DNA of 64,000 nt from Peromyscus leucopus. Its lineage: Eukaryota; Chordata; Mammalia; Rodentia; Cricetidae. Both the position numbers and the translations under genes were made by a program. How positions within the stretch are numbered: the stretch's first letter is position 1; each line of letters starts with the position of its first letter. This document shows, one piece after another, positions 54,216 to 64,000 of the stretch. The stretch lies in assembly GCF_004664715.2 (NCBI RefSeq), contig NC_051071.1, forward strand, positions 33,276,337-33,340,336, in the 5' to 3' direction. The notes under the pieces are model-generated. The model ran no database searches. It had not been told where the DNA came from and saw only the letters and a list, made by a program, of their open reading frames with translations.

Positions 54216-54475
54216 ACATGCATATGGAAACCAAAGGTCTACTTGAGGAATCTTCTACCACTGCTCCACCTTATCTTTTTGAAATGAGCCCAGCACTCAC
54301 TGATTGGCTAGCCTGGTTTGCCACCCAGTGCTGGAATCCTCCTCTCGCCTCCAAATCCTAGAGTTGCAGACCTGTGCACCTGCAGTAGTTTTACTACATG
54401 GGGCTAGGGATCTAAACTCGGGTCCTTAAGTTTGTATAGCAGGCACTTTGCTTACTGAACCATCTCTCCAGCCCT
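54140..54475 (-). repeat. B4-type SINE with (GT)n tail
   Basis: (GT)n at 54166-54213, then 'aaccaaaggtctacttgaggaatcttctaccactgctccacc', 'cactgattggctagcctgg', 'tggggctagggatctaaactcgggtccttaag' and 'ccatctctccagccc'. Confidence 0.85.
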
Positions 54476-55104
54476 TACATTTTGTTATTTAAGTTACAGA
54501 TCAAAATGTTTTAGTAAAAAATTTTTTTCATTGGTTAGTAAAGGGATTTCAGTCCATTTCCACCTTGAGCTTGATTTTTCCCAATGCAGAATTCCCATCT
54601 GCAGTGATCTTGTCACATGCTAAATATTTACAGGCATTTGTTTTCACTTCTTTATCTCCATAAGATGATTTTCAGTGTGCACACTAATCATCAAGTGCTT
54701 TACAGCTGTAAAAGGAAAAGTCACACTTTTGTCGGTAGAGAAAGTGAAAAATGGGAGATGTCATCCAAAACACTTTACTTTCTCTGCACCTTCCTGGGTT
54801 TCCACTCCACCATAGGCATTGTGGAGTTCAGGTCATTTCTGAAGACATTGAAGGTTCGGGTTAATTATGGCAGAGGGGTTAGATTTAGTTATTCTGAGGG
54901 GTTCAGGAAAATGTTCCCATATCATGAGGGCTGTTTTTATCTCCTTTTTCTTTCTTTCTTTTTTTTTTCACCCCTTTTCCAAAAGAGCTAAAAAGAGACT
55001 GCAGTCTTTAAAGCCATTGGTCTTTCATGTGGAATATTTGAACTTTACCCTTGGTGCCTAAAAAGTGGAAACAATTTTAACATTTAAAAATATGTGGCCC
55101 AAAG
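54476..55104. other. Unique stretch
   Basis: No gene or repeat recognised. The open frame 54617-54991 (124 codons) ends in a pyrimidine tract and has no domain. Confidence 0.4.
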
Positions 55105-55168
55105 AGAGTGTCACGCTGTGGTAGATTACTTGCATAACATGCATTAGGCTATATCCCATCCTCAGCAT
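55105..55168 (+). repeat. ID-like SINE
   Basis: 'gagtgtcacgctgtggtagattacttgcataacatgcattaggctatatcccatcctcagcatg' follows ID, diverged, with an A-rich end. Confidence 0.55.
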
Positions 55169-55842
55169 GAACACAAGAAAGAAAAGAAAAACAGACCAGA
55201 ATTCCTAAGGGAAAACCTTGGGCAAAACACCCAAGTTCTCTGAGTCTCATTTTCTCAGTAGAAGTTGTGGCCTCTGTGACTAAATAATGAAATGCCAAGT
55301 GAGCTGCGAGGAAAGAATTCTGTAGTTCAGATCAGTTCTCTCAGCTTGGCATGTTCCTGGTCATGTTTTTCACCTGAGAAACAGCCAATGTGCTTTCAGA
55401 AAAGTTGGTGTTGGCCCCAGAGAGATCACACGAAGCTTAGCTGGGATTCTTTGTAGCTGATGACTATGAGGTCTCATTGTAGAGAAAGCATCAAAGGAAC
55501 ACTGAATAGTACTACAAGGAAGGTTAAACTGGATAGAGTGTACCTGTCCATGCACAGCTGAGCTGCTGTGTCCTGAATACTCATGATTAGTTTACAAGAG
55601 ATGTCACTGATCTGAGGGAGGCAGGTTACATTGGTTAAAGTACATGGAGCGTAGTCTGTTGGCTGTGAACTTTGCACATCCACTTATAGAAAAACAAACA
55701 ACAAAAATTCAGGGGGAGCATTTATATCAGATCCAGAGACAAAGCAAATCAGATGGTTACTGGGAGAGTACTTTAAGTGAGATACATCTTCAAGACCTTC
55801 TAGAACTTTCTTTTAGGTCTCATTTTAAATATTTTCTCTCAA
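55169..55842. other. Unique stretch
   Basis: No gene or repeat recognised. Confidence 0.4.
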
Positions 55843-56383
55843 GGCATCATCCGGCATCTGATGGGAGCAGATATGGAGACCCACAGCCAAACACTAGGCA
55901 GAGCCAGGGGAACCCCAGCAGAAGAAGGGAAGGAAGGATTGCATAAGCCAGAGGGGTTGAGGACAAATATGAGAACACAGGCCACAGAATCAATGAAGCA
56001 GGGCTCACAAGTGCTCACAGAGAGTCAAGTGACAATCACCACTATGGGTCTAAGCTAGGTCCTCCGAATATACATTATGGTTGTGTAGCTGGACATTCTT
56101 GTGGGATTCCTAACAATGGGAGTGGGTATGTCTCTGATTCCTTTGCCTCCTCTTGGGACCCTTTTCACCTACTGGGTTGCCTCATCCAGCCTTGATACGA
56201 GGGTTTGTGCCTAGTGTTGTAACTCGTCATGGTGTGTTAGGTTGATATCCCTGAAAGGCCTGTGTTTTTCTGAAGGGAAACAGAAGAGGAGTGGATCTGG
56301 GGGGAAAGGTAAATGAGGGGGAAGACTGGAAAGAGTGGAAACTGTAGTCAGGATGCAATGTACAAGAGAAGAATAAAAAAAAA
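55843..56383 (+). mobile_element. L1 3' UTR (truncated LINE-1)
   Basis: 'ggcatcatccggcatctgatgggagcagat', 'gacccacagccaaacactaggcagagcc', 'tatggttgtgtagctggacattcttgtgggattcctaacaatgggag', 'ttgcctcctcttgggaccc', 'ctgaagggaaacagaagaggagtggatctggg' and a terminal 'gagaagaataaaaaaaaag' run exactly in the order of rodent L1 3' ends. ORF2 is missing. Confidence 0.88.
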
Positions 56384-56454
56384 GTCTCCTCAGGAGCTTT
56401 GTCTCCACGTACCTTCTATATCATGTTGGTTCGGTCTCATCTATGCTCATGTAT

Positions 56455-56622
56455 TAATAACCAGAATTTTTGAATACATGCTATATGCCAGGCCATAACC
56501 AACACATGTCACATATGCTAGCTCATTGCATCTTCACAGCTGCCCAATCATACAGATAATGATGTTTTTCTCTGGGTTACACAGCTAATGGTGTCAGGGA
56601 TGGCCAATATCATAGCCTGTCA
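56455..56622 (-). repeat. MIR SINE
   Basis: 'atacatgctatatgccaggccataacc', 'catatgctagctcattgcatcttcacagctgccc', 'gttttttctctgggttacacagctaatggtgtcaggg'-like words give MIR reversed (tgccaggca..., ttaatcctcacaac..., ggtcacacagctag). Confidence 0.6.
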
Positions 56623-57110
56623 ATCTAGCGGCCTTGCAAACAGCTCTGGAGATGTGCACTGCCTACCAGGACTCAATCCATTTAATCCAAGCCCTCCTTG
56701 GAGTCTTCCTGAACAACTGAGCTCCACTAGGTGAGAACCACACTCCATTCAGTACCATCACCACCATCCTTCCAATGTCTCTGCCAATTGCCACCAAGTG
56801 TGATACATGCAAGTGGACAAAATGTCTGGTAGGGACTATTCCCCAGCCTTCATTTTACAGATCAGAAATGGGAGGCAAGGGTTAGTGACCAGCCCAATGG
56901 TCAATGCTGGTAAGCATGGGGGTGTCTTTTTTTTATGCATAAGCAAGCTTTTTTCAGGGATTGTTTTATTGTTTACCATCTTGCTTCTTCATCAACATCT
57001 CCCTGAAATCATAGCCCCCACATCTGTCCCCAGCCAGGTCTTAAATTCATTTTTCTTGAACTGATTTAAGTCTTCAATAAGAGGAGAGTTTTAAAAACAC
57101 AATAAGATAA
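56623..57110. other. Unique stretch, possible second MIR piece
   Basis: 56850-56920 ('cattttacagatcagaaatgggaggcaagggttagtgacc') resembles a second MIR on the minus strand. Nothing else recognised. Confidence 0.4.
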
Positions 57111-57233
57111 AAGGAAGAAAGGAAAGAATGAAGGGAGGGGAGGAAGGAAGGAAGGCAGGAAGGAAGGAAGGAAGGAAAGAAGGAAGGAAGGAAGCAAAGA
57201 AAGAAGGAAAGAAAGAAAGAAGGAAAGAAGGAA
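57111..57233. repeat. (GGAA)n/(GAAA)n purine tract
   Basis: About 120 bases of nearly pure purine, GGAA and GAAA units. The Ser/Phe/Leu open frames on the other strand are its translation. Confidence 0.97.
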
Positions 57234-58077
57234 GATTAAATACAAACCACCTAGATAGAAAGTCAAACCTAGAAACATAGATACAGGGAGCTACTATCCA
57301 GAGCAGAGATGAAGCCTGCACCAGTCTTCATAATTACCTCTCTGACTGGGACTCCACAGAGCCACACCTTTGAACTAAACAAGAAAAACAAATAAATAAA
57401 TAAGCCTCTCTGCTGATTAGCAAGGTATCGCAGCTGCCGAGCAAGCCTCTGCTGCCGAACTTCCTGTCCTATCATCATTCCTGATGTTTGTTTCTTCTCC
57501 CAGCCGAGATGAAGAGAAAACTGAATTGTGCTTCTAGTGTACAATCTTACCTAATTATGCCAGCTGATCACTTAAAAGTAATGTTTGCACACAGACCGGG
57601 AACATGCTTACAAGAACCAGCTGCTTGATAAAGGCTATAAGCAAGGATTTGATTCCTTTTCAAAGGAGTGTTAACTATTTACATCTATTTTTAAACACGG
57701 CGCAGCACAACATGAGTGACTGCGAAGTGATGCCGCCATGCTCTAGTTCCACAGGGACGAGCGTATTTGGAAATAAAGGTATATTTCAGTGAGTAGAAAG
57801 GACGGCCCTGCCTCTCACTGCTCTGGGATATCCTTCTGAGGAAAGGAATGCTATTCTCCCTTGATTTTAGACACAAATGAAAGATGACCTCAGAATAAGT
57901 GGAGAGATTGTATTGATTGTATTTATACTTGTGTGTGATTGAACTGTACATGTGTGTGTCCAGGAGTGCTTTCCTGTAAAGCAGAATGGTCTGAATTGAA
58001 CGTAGTTAGCTTTTAGATATGGAATACTTAGTGTACCGTGCTCAACCTAGGTACATGCATTAACCAAGTTATTTCCT
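57234..58077. other. Unique block
   Basis: No recognised gene or repeat over about 850 bases. Confidence 0.45.
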
Positions 58078-58445
58078 AGGTGGGATCGGTAATATGGTCT
58101 ACTTGACAAGATTGAGAATCACCCAGGAGATAAACCTCTGGACGCATCTTTGAGAGAATTTCTAGATTGGGTTAATTGAGGCCAGAAGACCCACCCTAAC
58201 CACAGGGAGCACCATTCCAGGGGCTGTGCTCCCAGACTGAACTAACATGAGAAAACATCAGGCACCGGCACTCACCTCTCTCTGCTCTCCCACTTCAAAT
58301 GCAATGCTACCAACTGCCTCAAGCTCCTGCCACCAGGAGGGACTGTACCCCGGAACCGTGAGCCAAAAACCAACCAAACAAATCACCTGCATTCTTCGAG
58401 TTACTTTGTCAGACATTTTGTCCTGGCCATGAGGACAGTAAGTAA
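58078..58445 (-). repeat. Rodent mid-repetitive element (RMER1-like, copy 4)
   Basis: 'ctacttgacaagattgagaatcacccagg', 'tagattgggttaattgaggcc', 'caccattccaggggctg' and 'ggaccgtgagcc'-like words, then 'ttcgagttactttgtcagacattttgtc', give the reverse orientation of 4032-4432. Strand is relative to that copy. Confidence 0.7.
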
Positions 58446-58854
58446 CGTGCTGGGCTACTGGGCTGAATGAATGAGATAATACACATGCAAGTTGAGTCCA
58501 TGCTTTGCAAAACTCAGGTAAGCTGTGCACAATGATTGACAAATATTCAGTGATACCGGATACTAGCATCTATCCCAGTATCGTCTCATTAAATACACAC
58601 GACACTAAGTATAACCACCACAATTTTTGTTACACCTGACAGTATGAAGTTTCTCTATTCAAGAGGCGGAGTACAAACCTTTCTAAACCTGTGTAGTCTC
58701 AGTTTGGTCAGAGCCCCAAAGTCTGTGGGTCACCTTTCCTTCCGCTGTCCACATATTCTATGGCCAAGTTTATGTGTTCTTCACTCATCGAGTTTCTGAG
58801 GCATCTATTCACAGCACAGGTACTCATCTGTGCATGTAAGGCCAGCAGGAGTTT
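58446..58854. other. Unique stretch
   Basis: A degenerate MIR-like run at 58575-58640 is possible. Nothing else seen. Confidence 0.4.
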
Positions 58855-59225
58855 TATTTAAGAGAGTGAATGACATCTGGGTGCCAACTATGTCTAGGAG
58901 TGAATCTGGGCACTCGGAAAAAAAGTAAATGAAACAGTGAGCATTTCTGTTTGCTTAGGCGACATGGAGGAGAGAGAAAATAAGGAAACCATCCTATCTT
59001 GGTGTCATAGGTACTATTGGTACAGAAGTGGCTCTCCACATGTGGTAAGTGCCGTGTGTTGGGGGGTATACGGGATGACAGAGAAGTGAATGTTGTGCTC
59101 CTGACTGCAGATAGGAAGTTCAGAGAAGGCAGACTTCCTGGAAGAGGTGGCTGTAGTGAAATTCTTTGAAGGATGTGCAACTTAACTGGCAGATGATTCA
59201 GGAATGACACTACAGAAAACAAGTA
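58855..59225 (-). repeat. L2 LINE 3' end
   Basis: 'gggtgccaactatgtctagg', 'gcagacttcctggaagaggtggctgtagtgaaattctttgaaggatgtgc' and 'gattcaggaatgac' follow L2 reversed. Confidence 0.55.
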
Positions 59226-59877
59226 GATACACATTTTACAGTATAGTGAGACTTTTTAAGGACATAGAATAAAAAAAGTTGTTTTTCTTAAATATGACTC
59301 CTCACCATGGCTTATATGTTTAAAGATGCTTAGGCCATTTACCAAGTGAGGAGATAAACTAAAAAGAGATAATAGCAAAAATTGTAACCTGGGGACAGAA
59401 ATACGGTTATTTAGATTAGTGGCCCAGAGCATGAGATACAAAATGTCTGCTCTTGCATTCAAAAGGAAAACACAGAAGCAAGAACATCTATTAACCACAT
59501 CCAATCTGTGACTCACACGAGTCTGTGAATAAATTCATGCTACCCAAAAACACTTGCAAGATTTGGGGGTGAATAGAAGCCCTCCTTTTTGTAGGATTCA
59601 AAGATGGAGTGTGCTTTGGGTTTGATTCTGTATCCATAGTGAGAGGCAGGACCAAAATTCATCACGTGTAAAGCAACATCACTACAATATCTAGTTTGCC
59701 TTGGGATGGTGCTTAGTCATTGGTCTGTGTATTCATTGATACTTTCCAAGCACATAAAATATTGATTATTTTAAGTGGCTGGGAATGAAGGTGTGTTATG
59801 AATGAATTGATTGCTATTTTTTCTTTACTGAGCTCAGGGTAATAATGGTTGTTGCAGTCAAAGCAGTCAGTAAGAGG
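59226..59877. other. Unique stretch
   Basis: No recognised gene or repeat. Confidence 0.4.
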
Positions 59878-59990
59878 GACCTTGGTACAGCAAGCCTGTA
59901 ACCCCAGCGAGTGAGGAGTCTGAGGCAAGAGGATCACAGTTTGAGACTTATCTGTATAGCAACACTCCCCCCCCCAAAAAAAAAGTAAAG
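59878..59990 (+). repeat. B1-like SINE (or B4 right arm)
   Basis: 'gaccttggtacagcaagcctgtaaccccagcgag', 'gaggcaagaggatcacagtttgagac' and 'atagcaacac' with a C/A-rich end. Confidence 0.75.
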
Positions 59991-59999
59991 AGGTAAGGA

Positions 60000-60068
60000 T
60001 GAAGTTTCTTGGCAGATTGCTACTCTGTCATATGCAAAAATCCTGGACTCAACCCCAGAATTAAAAAA
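60000..60068 (+). repeat. ID-like SINE fragment
   Basis: 'tttcttggcagattgctactctgtcatatgcaaaaatcctggactcaaccccagaatt' plus an A-run. Diverged ID, between two B1-like SINEs. Confidence 0.5.
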
Positions 60069-60070
60069 AA

Positions 60071-60228
60071 GGCAAGGTAGTAGCATATGCCTTTAATTCC
60101 AGCACTCAGGAGGCAGAGGCAGGTGGTTATCTATGAGTTCAGGGCTGGCATTGTCTACAGAGTGAGTTCCAGGACAGTCAAGGCTACACAGTGAAACCTC
60201 GTCTTGAAAAACAAAACCAAACCAAAGA
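60071..60228 (+). repeat. B1 SINE
   Basis: 'ggcaaggtagtagcatatgcctttaattccagcactcaggaggcagaggcagg' through 'cagagtgagttccaggacagtcaaggctacacagtgaaacctcgtc' and an A-rich tail. Full-length B1. Confidence 0.95.
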
Positions 60229-60529
60229 ACCTCTCAAGTATAACAGAAAGCCTGAATACAGCCCTGTGCTGGACAATTCTAGGCAATAGATTTCACCCTC
60301 AGTGCTCAGTCATCTCACATCTACATTCAGGGGTCATCATGGGAAGTAAACAATATATGAGGTGCTAGATACAGGTAACCAATTCCCATACGTTTAATAA
60401 ATAGCAATTACTTTTCCATTTTCTCTAAAATGTCTAAATATAACTATAGCATCCCAAATGGTTATTAATCACTTATAAAAAGCACTCCATATGTGAAATC
60501 ACATGCATGTATACAGTATAGATCACCAC

Positions 60530-60768
60530 ATATAATCTCATGTATATGCAAATAATTAATATCACTAATAATGATTTAACTCTAATATTCTATCAGTCTA
60601 CCTAATCTAGATAATAAATATAACTATATAATCTCTCTATACATAATCTAGATAATATAATCTATAATTAGTTATAGATTATAACCTGCATTATAGATTA
60701 AATATATAAATATGTAGATAGAAGATAGAGATAGTTATAGATAACTCTAACATTAAGGTCAAAAAACA
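60530..60768. repeat. AT-rich tract with a 12-bp hairpin
   Basis: Over 80% A+T by eye, with repeated 'ctagataata' and 'ttatagatta' words. TATAATCTATAA (60656-60667) and its reverse complement (60672-60683) form a perfect 12-bp stem with loop TTAG. Confidence 0.9.
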
Positions 60769-60771
60769 ATA

Positions 60772-60980
60772 GAGGCTAGAGAGATGGCTCAGTGGTTAAG
60801 AGCTTGTATTGCTCTTGTGGAGGACCTAAGCTAGGTTCATAGGCCTCATCTCAAGCTCTAGAGGGTCTGATGCCTTCTTCTGATCTCTTCAGATACTTAC
60901 ACTTCTGTGCACATACTCACACATAGTCGTAGATAAATACATATAATTTTAAAAGAAGCATAAAATCTTTAAAATCTATA
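60772..60980 (+). repeat. B2/B3-type SINE
   Basis: 'aggctagagagatggctcagtggttaagag', 'ctagaggg' and 'gatgccttcttctgatctc' with a tail 'taaatacatataattttaaaag'. Central B-box region diverged. Confidence 0.88.
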
Positions 60981-61565
60981 ACAACATTCAGAGGATAATT
61001 TAAAAGACTGCTTTTTAAATTAGACATTCATCCCAGAACTGAAACACATCTGAGCATATTCAGCTGCCGTAGTTGCCTATCCCCAACCTTGCAGGTGGCC
61101 TTTACTACAGGGTAAGCAAAAGCCAAAGAACAAAAATAAAGTTGGGCTTCCAAGCTGCTGGGCATGTCCAACAATGAAGTCAATATTCTCCTTCCCAGAG
61201 GCTCATCTGCATTTCTCATTTCCACAAATTCATAAATACAGAAACTTCTCCCCCCACAATATGAATATTCACCAGTAAACAGAAGAATTAGATTGTTATG
61301 CAAAAGACATTGTCTCTCTGGTGCATGGAAATTCCCTCTGCCTCACTCTGCTGAGCAAGGCTCCTCCTGCCCCAGGGTTCTGCAAGACAGAATGCATCAA
61401 TGTGTATTTCTAACTACTGCTAAGCCTTAGTGCCTCCTATTCACTGTGAAAAGGGCAAATTAGCTTCCTAAGCCTACAATTTTGATTTATAATTTATTAT
61501 ATTAGTCATTTTTCTCAGAATGCCCAAAAAATATGCTATATTCAACATATTGAAACATTTTGGAC
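60981..61565. other. Unique stretch
   Basis: No recognised gene or repeat. Confidence 0.4.
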
Positions 61566-61682
61566 CAAGAAAGAAAGAAGCCAAGAAAGCAGAAAGATAA
61601 GAAAGGTGAGGGGTAAAGGGGAGAGGAAAAGGGAAGTGGAGAGAAGGTAGGGGAGAGGGGAGGGGCAGAGGAGGGCAAAAGT
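61566..61682. repeat. GA-rich low-complexity tract
   Basis: Near-pure purine, G and A runs without a fixed unit. Confidence 0.9.
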
Positions 61683-62309
61683 AATGGAGTTTTCAATGCA
61701 AGTGGGTAGAGTCTAGAGAGGCATCAAGACTACCATCTGAACAGCAACGACAAGGTGGGGAATTCAAGGTTGATTAAATCCTGAACCAGGCTTGATTGGT
61801 GCAGAGGTTCAATCATAATCATGGTTCAGACACAGGAATGGAGTGGGAGATTCCCTATAAGATTCTGGAGCCTGAAGGAAGCACAAAACAGACACACAGA
61901 AATTGTTTGGGATTTCTCACTTGCTATTTATCCTTGCCCTCTGCCATACTTTAAGGAATGTTCAGAAGACAAAAAGACTTCCCACAGCCACCAGCACCAA
62001 AACGCAAGGGTCCAGATCAGTTATGTTCCTCAGCTCTCTCCCAGCAGGCCCTGCTATCCCTCAGGAGAGGCTGCCCATGTAGGCAACTGGTGGCTGGTGG
62101 CTGCATTTGAGGTAAGTCAGAACAGCTGGCTGCAGGGTAAGATTATTAAACAGAAGCTGGAATTAAGAAAGGTGAGGGAAATTAGTATGGAGATGCATAT
62201 AAAAGATGCCATTTAGAAGTTGCTCTAAAATATAATCAGAATTATCCTCCCATCCTTGGAAAGACAAACAAAAATCTAGCAAACAACAACCAAAAAACAA
62301 AAGTGCTCA
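61683..62309. other. Unique stretch with chance open frame
   Basis: An open frame of 131 codons (61821-62216, plus) has no recognisable domain or exon signature; not called as a gene. Confidence 0.45.
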
Positions 62310-62578
62310 AGGATCTATGCAGAAGAAGAGATGGAAAGATTCTAAGAGCCGGAGGTGGTGGATGACTCCAAGGAAACAGTGTTTTTCAGTCACAACAGGA
62401 CTGGCACATGTATGAACTCACAGAGACTGTAACAGCGTGAATAAAACCTGCACAGGTTCAAACCAGACAAAATGCCAGTATGGAGACGGGAAGTGGGCAC
62501 AATTTCCTATCCCTAACCAAGAAGCTGTTTTCAGTTGACAGCTGCTGGGAAAGGGAGAATCCATTTTCTTCAACAAAG
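62310..62578 (+). mobile_element. L1 3' UTR fragment
   Basis: 'gattctaagagccggaggtggtggatgactccaaggaaacagtg', 'gtatgaactcacagagactgtaac', 'caggttcaaaccagacaaaatgcc', 'aaccaagaagctg' and 'gctgctgggaaagggagaatccattttctt' follow the rodent L1 3' UTR. It continues into the part seen at 29412. Confidence 0.85.
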
Positions 62579-62640
62579 TGATGCTAGGTATATCTACCAA
62601 AGACATTCAAATTCAGTTCATTAGATTTGTTGCCCAGGGT

Positions 62641-62850
62641 AGGCTGGCGAGATGGCTCAGTGGTTAGCAGTGCACACTGCTTTGCTGATCTCAGTTTGGT
62701 TTCCAGGACCTGTGTTGGGTGGCTCACAACTGCCTATGGCTTCAACACCAGGCAGATCCAATGCTTCCATAGGCACCTTCATGTATATGCACATACCCAC
62801 ACACACGCACACACATACACCACATACAGATAAGTGAAAGAAATCTTGGG
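62641..62850 (+). repeat. B3-type SINE
   Basis: 'aggctggcgagatggctcagtggttagcag', 'cagtttggtttccaggacctgtgttggg', 'tggctcacaactgcc' and a CACACA-rich end. Confidence 0.88.
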
Positions 62851-63833
62851 GGAAAAAATGTCAAATGCAAATCAATGTCAAAGGGGCCTTATTTGTAGAA
62901 AAAAAATTAAACATTCTCATACGCATGTACACATATCTGGGATGTGAGTGGATCACAAAAATGATCTGCTTGCAGTTGAGTATTTACATTTTTGTCTGAA
63001 CTGAAAAATCAGCATTGTCTTGCTTTTCTTGTTTCAAGCTTCGGTACATATGTCCAGGCCTTGACAGTAGGCAGTGGGGGAAAGAGAGTTTCACAGGTGC
63101 ACAGAGAGTCATGCAGAAGTCCTAAAGCTGTCAGCATTTGGGTCCTGGCCAAATGACATGTCCTGGTCGGGCCACATCTGGAGAGACCCTTTGGTGATTT
63201 TCCACGCTGTGATCTACTGCCACCCAGGGACAGGCACAGCTGTTCTCCCCTCTTGAGTTGCTGACAGGTTTTGTGTTCCCTGTTTCTTCTGGGATATTTC
63301 TCTTGCTCCACCAACTACTTCACTGAGCAATTTCACTTGGATCCTATCTCAAACTTTCACTTCCTCCCCTGTCTCCAGGATGTCTCCCTCAGTTCCCTGT
63401 CCCCAGTCCCCTCTTTCCAGGAGTTCCACCTCAGTGCTCCCAGTGTTTCCATCTTCTGTTGGTATGACTTTCTTTTGCATCATCTGGAGACAGTGTGGTA
63501 TCCAAACTTCCAGTCAAAGCCCTTATCTGCCTACCGTCTTGCCGGATTTGCACGTCCATACTTCCTTTACTGAAGAAGCCAGGCTGGTGAATTCAGTGTC
63601 TTTCCTGTCCCCTCTCTTCTCTATTGTCAGGGATTTGCTCACACTCTGATAGAGAGGTCCATGCCCCCACCCCCACTCCCTTTCAAATCTGTGCCTGTCT
63701 GCACACTCAGGGTAGGAAGGGTCTCTTCTTCCAACTGTCATCTATAACCTCCCTCTCTGGGAGGCACAGGATGACTTTGAACATCCTCCTATTTTCAGCT
63801 CCCACATACTGAGGTAACCATGCGCAGTTTTAT
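62851..63833. other. Unique block
   Basis: About 1 kb with no recognised repeat. Open frames of 60-101 codons overlap on both strands (63009-63741) and show no domain. Confidence 0.45.
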
Positions 63834-63912
63834 GTGGTACAAGGAATTGAAGCCAGGGCTCCATGCATGCTAGGTAAGCACTCTACCCATGGAGCCGTAT
63901 TTCCTAGCTCAC
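63834..63912 (-). repeat. ID SINE
   Basis: 'ggaattgaagccagggctccatgcatgctaggtaagcactctacccatggagccgtatttcctagctc' is the reverse complement of ID. Confidence 0.75.
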
Positions 63913-64000
63913 TTGTACCATTAAAATCCCATCTGAAAGGACAGGGACGTCACAGAAAAGGTGCAACTTAAAGAATCCAAGGGAACAGAAGAGATTCAGT

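Noticed and set aside
57066..57321. Ser/Phe/Leu-rich, membrane-like open frames
   Set aside because: They are translation of the purine tract on the opposite strand.

Overview
This window is rodent nuclear DNA with no protein-coding gene that I can support. The organism is inferred from its interspersed repeats: B1, B2, B3, B4 and ID SINEs, rodent L1 3' ends, URR1-type hAT elements and long (CA)n/(GA)n microsatellites are typical of muroid rodents. Two B1 copies (6771-6904 and 44391-44561) carry the 'gatccaggacagg' type right half that I associate with cricetids (hamsters, voles, deer mice). Cricetidae is therefore my best guess, but it is an inference. All open reading frames are short. They lie in repeats or have no recognisable protein content, and I see no convincing exon structure. 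The window could be intergenic or lie inside a long intron.

Layout. 1-2.5 kb: mostly unique DNA with an old B1-like SINE, a MIR and a possible regulatory element (380-560). 2.5-4.4 kb: a solo LTR with target duplication, an L1 3' UTR and a rodent mid-repetitive element. 5.3-8.2 kb: an old L2, two related units separated by an ancient L1 fragment, a B1 with a clear target duplication, a 5'-inverted L1, and a (CA)n-(GA)n tract. 9-16 kb: ID, B2, B3 and B4 SINEs among L2 and MIR relics. 17-22 kb: a 17-bp inverted repeat flanking an old DNA-transposon fragment, a 42-bp minisatellite, two repeat-free blocks that look like conserved non-coding candidates, and a perfect 17-bp hairpin. 22-31 kb: mid-repetitive elements, B4/B3 SINEs, MIR, L1 3' UTR and B1. 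31-44 kb: L2, MIR, L1 3' ends, URR1 and many microsatellites. 44-51.2 kb: a B1 inside a B4, and a nest of URR1, B2 and a solo LTR. 51-64 kb: L2, B4, ID, L1 3' UTR, MIR, AT-rich and purine-rich tracts.

The most informative observations are structural: insertion events that can be read base by base (LTR into B2, B1 into B4, B2 into a tract, twin-primed L1), two LTRs of different 5' halves with the same 3' half, an LTR built partly of B1-like pieces, a 14-codon-periodic minisatellite, and two long perfect inverted repeats. I found no CRISPR array, operon, tRNA, rRNA or prokaryotic-style system, and nothing that qualifies as a new multi-gene system. Repeat boundaries are by eye and may be off by about 10-30 bases for old copies; family names are from memory of consensus sequences.
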